Source: Selenomonadaceae bacterium
GTDB lineage: Bacteria > Bacillota > Negativicutes > Selenomonadales > Selenomonadaceae
DNA: 14,458 nt
Assembly: GCA_016280345.1 (NCBI GenBank)
Contig: JAEEGN010000294.1
Coordinates: 1 to 14,458 of the forward strand
Direction: 5' to 3'
In this document: in pieces, positions 6,505 through 13,586 of the stretch
Numbering within the stretch: the stretch's first letter is position 1
How the letters are laid out: every line of letters starts with the position of its first letter
Position numbers and translations under genes: made by a program
Notes under the pieces: generated by a model
The model's input: only the letters and a program-made list of their open reading frames with translations
The model's database searches: none
What the model was told of the DNA's origin: nothing

Positions 6505-7653
6505 TCATCTTGCCTCCTGTACGGCATTGATCACTTCGCGGAGCAGTTCTTTTTCCCCGTCGTCCAGATCTTTCAAAAATTCACAGCAAAGATCAAAGGG
6601 GGTCAGGCGCCCGGCGACAATATCCGGCTGGCTGTAATCCGCGCCGCGCACCGTTTCCCGGTGAATCTCCAGCAGACAGGGGAACTTTTCCCGCAGCCGG
6701 TCCTGCATATCAATGGTGTCGAGGTCCACTTTGTCCGTCAGCCACACGGACACATAGTCATCGCAGCCCTGGGCCAGCAACTCCTCCAGGGTGCCCCGCA
6801 GTTTACGGACCTGGCGGAGCGGATGCAGCGGAATCGGCGTCACGTCCACCTGGCCTTTGGCGCCCATCTCCACTGACAGGATTGCCTTCTCCTGTCCGGC
6901 TTCGCTAACCGAGCAGGCCAGCGGCGTGCCGGAATAGCGGCGGCAGTCGCCGGCTACGCGCATGGGTTTATGGATATGGCCGAGCGCCGCGTAGTCGAAG
7001 GGCTCCAGGAGGTCAGCCCCTACCTCGTCGACGTTGCCCACGGTGCAAACCTCGGAGTCCATGCGCTCTACGTCCTCCGGGCGGGTTCCCCGGGGAAGGT
7101 AGAATTGATGGCTGACCAGCACGTTGCGTTCGCCTTCATCGATTGTTTCCCGCGCCAGGAGCCGGCGCAGCGCTTCGTCGTAGGAGAGCGGGCGGTCGTC
7201 CTCTTCCGTGCCCACGATGGGCTGGACCATGGTGGGCCTGACGAAGGGCAGCAGATAAAAGTTCACGTTGCCGAATTCGTCCCGCAGGATGACTTTTTCA
7301 ATATGTTCCTCCGGCAGGCGCGGGGGGAGGCCGATCATGCGGATGTGCTGGCGTCTGAGGACACGGCGGAAGAGATCGACCCGTTGGGGACTGTCGTGGT
7401 TGCCGCTGATCATCATGATTTCCGCCTTGGGCGCCGCCTGCGCCAGCGTCGTCACAAAGCGGTCGAAGAGCTCCACGGCTTCGGCGGAGGGGTTCGAGCG
7501 GTCGTAGATGTCGCCGGCGACCACTACGGCATTGGGCTGCTCCCGCTCCGCGGACGCAACGATCTGCCGCAGAATGTACGCCTGGTCTTCCCGGAGATCC
7601 CGGTTGATTAACTTTAACCCAATATGCAAATCGGAAATATGAAAAAACTTCAT
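6505..7653 (-). CDS. sbcD: Exonuclease SbcCD subunit D (Mre11-like nuclease)
   Basis: This 382-residue metallophosphoesterase is the nuclease subunit that pairs with SbcC, acting as a Mn-dependent 3'-5' exonuclease and hairpin endonuclease in the cytoplasm. The phosphoesterase motifs are in order: DLHIG (8-12), GDIYDR (47-52), GNHD (84-87), VSHQF with H182, and GHIH (225-228). The C-terminal part is the capping and SbcC-binding region. The length is close to that of E. coli SbcD (about 400). The ATG at 7653 has AAGGAG 7-8 nt upstream. It is the first gene of a two-gene leftward operon; its promoter shares bases with the divergent suf promoter. No damage is seen. Confidence 0.97.
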   Translation of the reverse strand: MKFFHISDLHIGLKLINRDLREDQAYILRQIVASAEREQPNAVVVAGDIYDRSNPSAEAVELFDRFVTTLAQAAPKAEIMMISGNHDSPQRVDLFRRVLRRQHIRMIGLPPRLPEEHIEKVILRDEFGNVNFYLLPFVRPTMVQPIVGTEEDDRPLSYDEALRRLLARETIDEGERNVLVSHQFYLPRGTRPEDVERMDSEVCTVGNVDEVGADLLEPFDYAALGHIHKPMRVAGDCRRYSGTPLACSVSEAGQEKAILSVEMGAKGQVDVTPIPLHPLRQVRKLRGTLEELLAQGCDDYVSVWLTDKVDLDTIDMQDRLREKFPCLLEIHRETVRGADYSQPDIVAGRLTPFDLCCEFLKDLDDGEKELLREVINAVQEAR

Positions 7654-7705
7654 GCCGGTGCTCCTTTTCGTGAACGATAAATTGTCTGTCTATATTATAT
7701 CACAT

Positions 7706-7725
7706 GCCGGGACCGGTTTCCCGGC
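7706..7725. repeat. GC-rich inverted repeat in the sbcD leader
   Basis: GCCGGGA (7706-7712) and TCCCGGC (7719-7725) form a perfect 7-bp stem around CCGGTT. It lies just downstream of the predicted sbcDC transcription start and 53 nt before the sbcD start codon. It could be an operator or an mRNA 5' hairpin. In the plus direction a T5 run follows at 7733-7737, but no transcript enters from that side, so a terminator role is unlikely. Confidence 0.5.
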
Positions 7726-7734
7726 AGCGTTGTT

Positions 7735-7762
7735 TTTATACTAATCATATGGGGATTGACAA
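7735..7762 (-). promoter_or_regulatory. Probable promoter of the sbcDC operon
   Basis: On the minus strand TTGTCA (7762 to 7757), a 16-nt spacer and TATAAA (7740 to 7735) form a good sigma-A promoter. Its -35 occupies the same bases as the -35 of the suf promoter on the other strand. A second -10-like TATAAT (7699 to 7694) has only GGGAAA at the -35 position and is less likely. Confidence 0.55.
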
Positions 7763-7784
7763 CAACGGGCGAATATCCTACAAT
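7756..7784 (+). promoter_or_regulatory. Strong sigma-A promoter of the suf operon
   Basis: TTGACA (7756-7761), a 17-nt spacer and TACAAT (7779-7784) are near consensus. Transcription should begin near 7791, leaving a leader of about 38 nt before sufC. A small dyad AATC-N7-GATT (7743-7757), with the spacing often seen in LysR-type sites, overlaps the -35 edge and could be an operator for the operon's own LysR protein (inference). No clear IscR- or SufR-type palindrome is seen. Confidence 0.75.
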
Positions 7785-7828
7785 GAAGCCATCGTTGAAC
7801 GGGCGCAGCGCTAAAAGGAGTGCTTTTC

Positions 7829-8578
7829 ATGGGAGAAGAATTGCTGACGATCCGCGGGCTTCGGGCCGGCGTGGATGACAAGGAGATTCTGCACGGCGCC
7901 AGCCTTTCCATCGGAAAGGGCGAGACGCATGTGCTCTTGGGGCCGAACGGCTCCGGCAAGACGACGCTGATGAACGTCATCATGGGGCACCCGCGTTATG
8001 AGGTGCGCGAGGGGACGGTGCGCTTTGACGGCGCGGACCTGCTCGCTCTGCCGACGCACGAGCGGGCGCGGCGCGGGCTTTTTCTGTCGTTCCAGACGCC
8101 GGAGGAGATTCCGGGGGTTACAGTGGAGAATATGCTGCGGACGGCGCGTCAGGCCATCACCGGGAAAAAGGCCGGTGTGCTGGCGTTCCGCAAAGAACTG
8201 GCGGCAGCGCTGGCGACGCTGCAGATGGATGCGGACTGGGCGGGCCGTTATCTGAACGTGGGGTTTTCCGGCGGGGAGAAGAAGAGGACGGAGATCCTGC
8301 AGCTTCTGATGCTGAAGCCGAAGCTCGCCCTCCTGGACGAGACGGATTCGGGACTGGATGTGGACGCGGTGCACCTTGTGTCAGGCGGTGTCAGGGCGTT
8401 TCGGACGCCGGAGAACGCCTGCCTGATCATCACCCATAACGCCGGTATCCTGTCGTCGCTTTCCGTGGACCGGGTGCATGTATTGCTTCACGGTCATATC
8501 GTGCAAAGCGGCGGCCCGGAGCTGGTCGACGAGGTCGGCGCCCACGGCTATGCCCGGTTCCTCGAAGCGGAGGGGTAA
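7829..8578 (+). CDS. sufC: Fe-S cluster assembly ATPase SufC
   Basis: The 249-residue ABC-type ATPase powers the SufBCD scaffold on which nascent iron-sulfur clusters are built in the cytoplasm. It carries Walker A GPNGSGKT (38-45), Q-loop Q89 (LSFQTPEEIPGV, typical of SufC), signature FSGGEKKR (146-153), Walker B ALLDETDSGLD (167-177) and switch H203. The length matches the family (about 250). ATG at 7829 has AAAGGAG 8 nt upstream; an in-frame GTG at 7820 overlaps that site and is rejected. It is the first gene of the suf operon, directly after a strong promoter, and is followed by sufB after 3 nt. SufC has no membrane partner despite its ABC fold. Confidence 0.97.
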   Translation: MGEELLTIRGLRAGVDDKEILHGASLSIGKGETHVLLGPNGSGKTTLMNVIMGHPRYEVREGTVRFDGADLLALPTHERARRGLFLSFQTPEEIPGVTVENMLRTARQAITGKKAGVLAFRKELAAALATLQMDADWAGRYLNVGFSGGEKKRTEILQLLMLKPKLALLDETDSGLDVDAVHLVSGGVRAFRTPENACLIITHNAGILSSLSVDRVHVLLHGHIVQSGGPELVDEVGAHGYARFLEAEG

Positions 8579-8581
8579 GGC

Positions 8582-9988
8582 ATGACGCAGCAGAAAATCA
8601 TTATCGAGGACATTGCGCGGGCGCTTTACGATGTCCGGGACGAGAGCCGGCCGCGTTACCGTTCGGAAAGCGGGCTGACGGAGGACATCGTGCGCGATAT
8701 TTCCCGGCGCAAGAACGATCCGGCCTGGATGACGGAACACAGGCTCGCGTCGCTGGCGGTTTACAACGAAACGCCGCCGCCCGCCTGGGGTCCGGCAATT
8801 ACGTCTCTGGATATGGACCATATCGCGACCTATGTGCAGCCCGACGCGGTCATGGCGGGGCGCTGGGAGGACGTGCCGGAGGAGATCCGCAGCACCTTTG
8901 ACCGCCTCGGCATTCCCGAGGCGGAGAAGGAATCGCTGGCGGGCGTCGGTGCCCAGTATGATTCCGAGGTGGTTTATCACAGCATCCAGACGAGTCTGAC
9001 GAAGCAGGGCGTCGTCTATACCGATATGGAGACGGCGCTCCGGGAGCATGAGGACATCGTGCGGGCGCATTTCATGAAGCTGGTGCCGCCGAAGGATCAC
9101 AAGTTCGCGGCCCTGCACGGCGCGGTCTGGTCCGGCGGTTCCTTTGTCCACGTCCCGCCCGGCGTCGAGGTGAAAATCCCCCTGCAGTCGTATTTCCGGT
9201 TGAACGCGCCGGGGGCGGGGCAGTTCGAGCATACGCTGATCATCGTGGAGCCGGGGGCGAGCCTGCATTTCATCGAGGGCTGCTCGGCGCCGAAATATAA
9301 CGTGACGAATCTTCACGCCGGCTGCGTCGAGCTTTATGTGAAGGAAGGGGCGCGGCTCCGCTATTCGACGATCGAGAACTGGTCGAAGAACATGATGAAC
9401 CTGAACACGAAGCGGGCGCTGGTGGAAAAGGGCGGGCTCATCGAGTGGGTGTCCGGCTCTTTCGGTTCCCGCGTCTCGATGCTGTATCCGGCCAGTATCC
9501 TGGCGGGGGAGGGGGCGCGCTGTGAGTTCACCGGCGTGACGTTCGCCGGCCGCGGGCAGCACCTCGACACCGGGGCGACGGTCATCCACGCCGCGCCGCG
9601 CACCTCGTCGGTCATCAACACCCGGTCGATCTCGAAGGACGGCGGCGTCGCCGTCTATCGCAGCGGCGTCCGGGTGAGCGCCGGGGCGAAGGGGGCGAAG
9701 TGCGCGGTGAAGTGCGATTCGTTGATGCTTGACAGCGAGTCGCGGGCCGATACGATTCCCGTCATGGACATCCGGGAGGACGACGCGGATATCGGGCATG
9801 AGGCGAAAATCGGACGCATCAGCGACGAGGCAATCTTTTACCTGACGAGCCGGGGCATCCGCGAGGAGGAGGCCCGGGCGATGATCGTGCGCGGCTTCGT
9901 GGAGCCGGTGGCGAAGTCATTGCCGCTGGAATACGCGGTGGAGATGAACAATCTGATCAATCTGGAACTGGAGGGGGCGAGGCAATGA
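8582..9988 (+). CDS. sufB: Fe-S cluster assembly scaffold protein SufB
   Basis: The 468-residue SufB is the core scaffold subunit; in the known E. coli complex it receives sulfur and, with SufD and SufC, assembles the cluster. The N-terminal helical region leads to a right-handed beta-helix core and a C-terminal helical domain (GRISDEAIFYLTSRGI, 411-426) that contacts SufC. C378 in KCDSLML corresponds to E. coli Cys405 at the SufB-SufD interface; another conserved Cys, C234, lies in EGCSAP. DIGHEAKIG (403-411) is typical of SufB. The length fits the family (about 465-495). GGAGGGG precedes the ATG. Its TGA overlaps the sufD ATG in an ATGA arrangement, indicating coupled translation. Confidence 0.97.
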   Translation: MTQQKIIIEDIARALYDVRDESRPRYRSESGLTEDIVRDISRRKNDPAWMTEHRLASLAVYNETPPPAWGPAITSLDMDHIATYVQPDAVMAGRWEDVPEEIRSTFDRLGIPEAEKESLAGVGAQYDSEVVYHSIQTSLTKQGVVYTDMETALREHEDIVRAHFMKLVPPKDHKFAALHGAVWSGGSFVHVPPGVEVKIPLQSYFRLNAPGAGQFEHTLIIVEPGASLHFIEGCSAPKYNVTNLHAGCVELYVKEGARLRYSTIENWSKNMMNLNTKRALVEKGGLIEWVSGSFGSRVSMLYPASILAGEGARCEFTGVTFAGRGQHLDTGATVIHAAPRTSSVINTRSISKDGGVAVYRSGVRVSAGAKGAKCAVKCDSLMLDSESRADTIPVMDIREDDADIGHEAKIGRISDEAIFYLTSRGIREEEARAMIVRGFVEPVAKSLPLEYAVEMNNLINLELEGARQ

Positions 9989-10836
9989 CGGCGGCAGCGG
10001 AAAAAGAGGTCGTTTTTGACAGGATTCCCGCTCCGACGTGGCGCTGGCTTGGCGTCAACGAGGTCCGCGTTCCCGAGTCCGTCCTGCGGGAAGCGCCGGC
10101 CCTGCGTCTGGTGACGATTCCCCGCGGGGAAACCCGGGACATGGTCGTCGTCTGCCGGACGGAGGCGGCGCTTGAGCTGCGGGCGGAGCTGGGGGAAGGG
10201 GCGGAGTTCCGTCTGACGCGGGTGCGGCTCGCGCCGGCGGACGTCCGCTGCGCCGACGCGGTCAAGGTCACGCTGGCGAAGGACGCGCGTCTCTCCTATA
10301 CCGCCGTCGAGCTTAGCGGGGCGCGGGCCGCCGATTTGCTCGATGTCAATCTCGCCGGGGACGGCAGCGGCGCCGACGTCGCTGTTTTCTATTTCGCCGG
10401 CGGGCAGCAGCGCCTTGATATGAACTATGAGATCCACCAGCGGGGGAGAAGGACCGAGGCCGTGCTCGACGTGCAGGGCGGCCTTTCCGGTCGGGCGGAG
10501 AAAATCTTTCGCGGCACTCTGGATTTCGTGCGCGGCGCGGCCGGCTCCGTCGGCCGCGAGCGGGAGGCCGTCACGCTGCTGTCGCCGGATGTCGTGAACC
10601 GCTCCGCGCCCCTGATGCTGTCCGGTGAAGCGGAAGTGGACGGCCGTCACGCGGCCAGCGTTGGCCGGCTGGACGAGGAGAAACTCTTTTACCTGACGAG
10701 CCGGGGCCTTTCCCCTGACGACGCCCGGCGGCTCGTCGTTCTGGCGGCCGCCGCGCCGGTACTGGACCGCATCGCCGACGAGGCGCTGGTGGCCGAAATC
10801 CGCGCGGCGATGGAAGGGAGGCTTTCCCATGGCTGA
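9985..10836 (+). CDS. sufD: Fe-S cluster assembly protein SufD, short form
   Basis: This 283-residue protein is SufD by position (between sufB and sufS) and by its C-terminal half: FRGTLDFVRGAAGS (175-188), LLSPDVVNRSAPLMLSGEAEVDGRHAASVGRLDEEKLFYLTSRGLS (about 198-243). H222 aligns with the essential interface histidine of E. coli SufD (His360, context CSHGATVG); the neighbouring Cys is Gly here. It is far shorter than E. coli or B. subtilis SufD (over 420 residues): the N-terminal helical domain and part of the beta-helix are missing or strongly reduced. The gene starts in the ATGA overlap with sufB and overlaps sufS by 8 nt, so nothing has been lost by an obvious recent deletion. Role: SufB partner, helping iron entry and scaffold stability (known for the family). 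Confidence 0.9.
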   Translation: MTAAAEKEVVFDRIPAPTWRWLGVNEVRVPESVLREAPALRLVTIPRGETRDMVVVCRTEAALELRAELGEGAEFRLTRVRLAPADVRCADAVKVTLAKDARLSYTAVELSGARAADLLDVNLAGDGSGADVAVFYFAGGQQRLDMNYEIHQRGRRTEAVLDVQGGLSGRAEKIFRGTLDFVRGAAGSVGREREAVTLLSPDVVNRSAPLMLSGEAEVDGRHAASVGRLDEEKLFYLTSRGLSPDDARRLVVLAAAAPVLDRIADEALVAEIRAAMEGRLSHG

Positions 10837-12067
10837 GACCGGGGACTTCCGCCGGGATTTCCCGCTCCTGCGGCAGGAAATGAACGGCCGCCCCATTGTC
10901 TATCTCGACAACGGGGCCACGACGCAGAAGCCGGAGAGCATGATCCGCGCCATGTGTGGTTACTACGGTGGCTGCAACGCGAACCCGCACCGGGGCGCCT
11001 ACGCGCTGTCCGTCGAGGCTACGGGCATCTATGAAGCGGCCCGGGAGCGCGTGCGCCGCTTCATCGGCGCCGGGGAAGCGCGGGAAATCATCTTCACGAA
11101 GAACGCCACCGAGGCGCTGAACCTCGTCGCGTACAGCTACGGGCTCACGAACCTCGGCGCCGGCGACGAGATCGTGCTGACCATCGCCGAGCATCACTCG
11201 AACCTCGTGCCCTGGCAGCGGGTGGCCAGGGCGCGGGGCGCGACGCTGAAGTACATCTATCTGGAGCCCGACGGCAACCTTTCGGAGCGGGATATCGCGG
11301 AAAAGATCACGAAGAAGACGAAGCTCGTGGCCGTCACCCACGTTTCCAACGTGCTGGGCCTCGTTAATCCCGTGCGGCGCGTCGCCGACCGGGCCCACGA
11401 GGCCGGGGCGGTGGTCGTCGTGGACGGCTCCCAGAGCGTGCCGCACATGGCGGTGGATGTGAAAGCGCTGGGGGCGGATTTCTTCGCCTTTTCCGGCCAC
11501 AAGCTGCTGGCGCCGATGGGTATCGGCGTCCTTTACGGGCGGGCGGCGCTGCTGGAAGCCATGCCGCCGTTCCTCTCCGGGGGCGACATGATCGAGTATG
11601 TTGAGGAGCAGGACACTACCTACGCGGAATTGCCGGCAAAATTCGAGGCCGGCACGCAGAACGTGGGCGGCGCGGCGGGCCTCACCGCGGCCATTGATTA
11701 CCTCGAAGCGATGACCTTCGACCGCGTCCGGGCCATCGAGGCGGATCTGCTGTCCTACGCCCTGCCGCGTCTGCGGGCGCTCCCGTGGATCAAACTCTAC
11801 GGCTGCGACAGTACGCGGGATAACAAGACCGGCATCATCACCTTCAACGTCAGGGACGTCCACCCTCACGACGTCTCGACCATCCTCGACAGCGAGGGTG
11901 TCGCCATCCGGGCGGGTCATCACTGCGCTCAGCCGCTGATGAAGTACCTCGGACAGGCCGCCACCTGCCGGGTGAGCTTCTATTTCTACAATACGCGGCA
12001 GGACGTCGATCGTTGGCTGGATGCGCTGGAAAAAGTCAGGGAGGTCATGCGCCTTGGACATTCATGA
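10829..12067 (+). CDS. sufS: Cysteine desulfurase SufS (class II)
   Basis: The 412-residue PLP enzyme takes sulfur from L-cysteine, forming alanine and an enzyme persulfide that feeds the SufBCD scaffold. Seen motifs: substrate loop YLDNGATTQKP (25-35), AEHHSN (120-125) stacking on PLP, VVDGSQS (197-203) with the PLP-pyridine Asp199, FSGHKLLAP (221-229) with the Schiff-base Lys225, and RAGHHCAQPLM (361-371) with the persulfide Cys366. The short Cys loop followed by an aromatic-rich end is typical of SufS/class II. The length is normal (about 406). GGGAGG lies 8-9 nt before the ATG. It overlaps sufD by 8 nt and sufU by 14 nt. The lack of SufE and presence of SufU predict that SufU is its partner. 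Confidence 0.97.
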   Translation: MAETGDFRRDFPLLRQEMNGRPIVYLDNGATTQKPESMIRAMCGYYGGCNANPHRGAYALSVEATGIYEAARERVRRFIGAGEAREIIFTKNATEALNLVAYSYGLTNLGAGDEIVLTIAEHHSNLVPWQRVARARGATLKYIYLEPDGNLSERDIAEKITKKTKLVAVTHVSNVLGLVNPVRRVADRAHEAGAVVVVDGSQSVPHMAVDVKALGADFFAFSGHKLLAPMGIGVLYGRAALLEAMPPFLSGGDMIEYVEEQDTTYAELPAKFEAGTQNVGGAAGLTAAIDYLEAMTFDRVRAIEADLLSYALPRLRALPWIKLYGCDSTRDNKTGIITFNVRDVHPHDVSTILDSEGVAIRAGHHCAQPLMKYLGQAATCRVSFYFYNTRQDVDRWLDALEKVREVMRLGHS

Positions 12068-12518
12068 AAACCGCGCTTCGACGCCGGCCATGGAGGACAT
12101 CTACACCGAGCTCATCGCCGAGGAAAGCCGGAGCATGGAGCACCGCCGCCATCTCAGCGTCCCCACGGCGGTGCTGAAGGGGCGGAACCCCAGCTGCGGC
12201 GATGAAATCACGCTGGAGCTCGCCCTGAAAGACGGCGTCGTCGCGGACGCGTCCTTCACCGGTGTCGGCTGCGCGATCTCGCAGGCTTCCACGTCGCTGA
12301 TGATCGGCCTGATCCGGGGCGAGACGGAGGAAAAGGCGCGGCGGCTGGCGGCGACCTTCCTGGCCATGATCAAGGGGGACGTTTCCGCCGACGATCCCGC
12401 TCTGGAGGAACTCGGCGACGCCGCCGCCCTGCAGGGCGTATCCCACCTGCCGGCCCGCGTCAAATGCGCCGTCCTGCCGTGGCACACGCTGGCGGAGGCT
12501 TTGGAACGGAAAGGATAA
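12054..12518 (+). CDS. sufU: SufU, zinc-dependent sulfurtransferase partner of SufS
   Basis: This IscU-like 154-residue protein accepts the persulfide from SufS in Firmicutes; it binds zinc and is not a scaffold. The family ligands are all present: C48 and D50 in NPSCGDEI, C73 in GVGCAISQASTSLM, and C138 in RVKCAVLPW. The GVGCAIS and SADDPALEEL regions include the SufU-specific insertion that IscU lacks. Start choice is uncertain: TTG at 12054 has AGGGAGG 9 nt upstream, while ATG at 12090 (MEDIYTELI) matches the usual N-terminus but has no ribosome binding site; an ATG at 12021 is also unsupported. Starting at 12054, the gene overlaps sufS by 14 nt and ends 3 nt before the LysR gene. It is the fifth gene of the operon. 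Confidence 0.93.
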   Translation: MDIHENRASTPAMEDIYTELIAEESRSMEHRRHLSVPTAVLKGRNPSCGDEITLELALKDGVVADASFTGVGCAISQASTSLMIGLIRGETEEKARRLAATFLAMIKGDVSADDPALEELGDAAALQGVSHLPARVKCAVLPWHTLAEALERKG

Positions 12519-12521
12519 GCT

Positions 12522-13457
12522 ATGACGCTGCAACAACTGAAATACGTGCTGGCCGTCGCCGAATACGGCTCGGTGAGCTTAGCGGCGCGCAAGCTCTTCG
12601 TCTCCCAGCCAAGCCTGACCGAAGCCCTGTCCTCGCTGGAGCGGGAAATCCGCCGGACGCTTTTCGTCCGCGGCCCCCGGGGCATGAGCCTCACCGACGA
12701 AGGACGCAAGTTCCTCGGCGGGGCGCGGCAGGTCGTGGAGCAGATGCGGCTCCTGGAGGACCGGTACAGCGGGGAGAGCGGCAAGCAGTATTTTTCCGTC
12801 TCCACCCAGCATTATACCTTCACTGCCAGCGCCTTCGTCGAGCTTGTCCGGCAATGCGGCGGCGATAATTACGAGTTTTCACTGCTGGAGGAACGCACCG
12901 GGAAGATCCTCGAAAACGTGCGGACCTTCAAGAGCGAGATCGGCGTCCTCTACATGAGCCGCGCCAACGAAGCGGTGCTGCGCAAGCTGCTGCAGGAAAG
13001 CCGCCTCGTCTTCTCGCCGCTGTTCGTGGCCCGCCCCCATGTCTTCCTCTTCCGGAAACACCCGCTGGCGAAACGGGCCTCCGTCGCCTTTGCCGATCTG
13101 GAGGCGTACCCCGGCGTCATGTTTGACCAGGGGGAGGAGAACCCCTTTTACTTCGCCGAGGAGGTCGGCAGCGAGCGCCCGATGAAAAAGTGCCTCCACG
13201 TCACGGACCGGGCGGCGGTGGTGAACCTCCTGATGGAGCTGGACGCCTACATTGTGACGACGGGCGTCCTGCCCTCGTATCTGCATGGGCGCGACATCGT
13301 CGCCGTGCCGCTGGAGTCGGAGGAGGTCATGACCGTCGGCGTCGTCCGCCACGCCGACCGCCGGCTGTCCGAGCCGGGCCGCGCCTTCCTGACGTCGCTG
13401 ACGGAAACGGCGGCAAAGCTGGGGCTGGCGAAGGCGGGACCGGAAACCGCCTCATAG
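12522..13457 (+). CDS. LysR-type transcriptional regulator within the suf operon
   Basis: The 311-residue protein has a standard N-terminal winged helix-turn-helix (MTLQQLKYVLAVAEYGSVSLAARKLFVSQPSLTEALSSLE, 1-40), then the LTDEGRKFL linker and a two-lobed periplasmic-binding-like effector domain (about 90-300) including QHYTFTASAFVEL and EIGVLYMS. It is a DNA-binding activator or repressor with an unknown small ligand. It starts 3 nt after the sufU stop and no promoter is visible, so it is co-transcribed with suf. Location suggests control of suf or of sulfur/cysteine supply, by analogy with CysL/CysB-type LysR proteins, but this is inference. A strong terminator follows its TAG. LysR members in other operons often face a divergent target, so its tandem position is notable. 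Confidence 0.92.
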   Translation: MTLQQLKYVLAVAEYGSVSLAARKLFVSQPSLTEALSSLEREIRRTLFVRGPRGMSLTDEGRKFLGGARQVVEQMRLLEDRYSGESGKQYFSVSTQHYTFTASAFVELVRQCGGDNYEFSLLEERTGKILENVRTFKSEIGVLYMSRANEAVLRKLLQESRLVFSPLFVARPHVFLFRKHPLAKRASVAFADLEAYPGVMFDQGEENPFYFAEEVGSERPMKKCLHVTDRAAVVNLLMELDAYIVTTGVLPSYLHGRDIVAVPLESEEVMTVGVVRHADRRLSEPGRAFLTSLTETAAKLGLAKAGPETAS

Positions 13458-13496
13458 AAAAGCACCGCGTCCAATTTAAGGGCGCGGTGCTTTTTT
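13458..13496 (+). terminator. Rho-independent terminator of the suf-lysR operon
   Basis: AAAAGCACCGCG (13458-13469) pairs perfectly with CGCGGTGCTTTT (13483-13494) around a 13-nt loop, and T6 occupies 13491-13496. The stem begins directly at the lysR stop codon. The reverse strand also shows four T after the stem, so it may also block transcription coming from the convergent ptsI. Confidence 0.93.
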
Positions 13497-13559
13497 CCCA
13501 AAAGAAGCACGTCCAATCGTGCCATCGGTCAACAGACGGTGAATATTCATTCCGGACGA

Positions 13560-13575
13560 GAAAAGCCGGCTTTTC
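13560..13575 (-). terminator. Perfect 16-nt palindrome, possible ptsI terminator
   Basis: GAAAAGCCGGCTTTTC is a perfect palindrome 12 nt after the ptsI stop. As RNA it could form a 6-bp stem with a CCGG loop ending in four U, a weak terminator for ptsI. It could instead be a protein-binding site. The much stronger bidirectional hairpin at 13458-13496 lies further on. Confidence 0.4.
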
Positions 13576-13586
13576 CCAAACGGCGG

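Noticed and set aside
7706..7740. Plus-strand terminator between sbcD and suf
   Set aside because: The T run is 7 nt away from the stem and no rightward gene lies upstream; the repeat more likely acts in the sbcD leader.
8381..9799. Long minus-strand frame opposite sufC/sufB (472 codons)
   Set aside because: High-GC shadow of sufB; Arg/His/Pro-rich composition and no recognisable domain.
10571..12061. Minus-strand frame of 496 codons opposite sufD/sufS
   Set aside because: Shadow of sufS caused by GC-rich third positions; no motifs and no plausible start signal.
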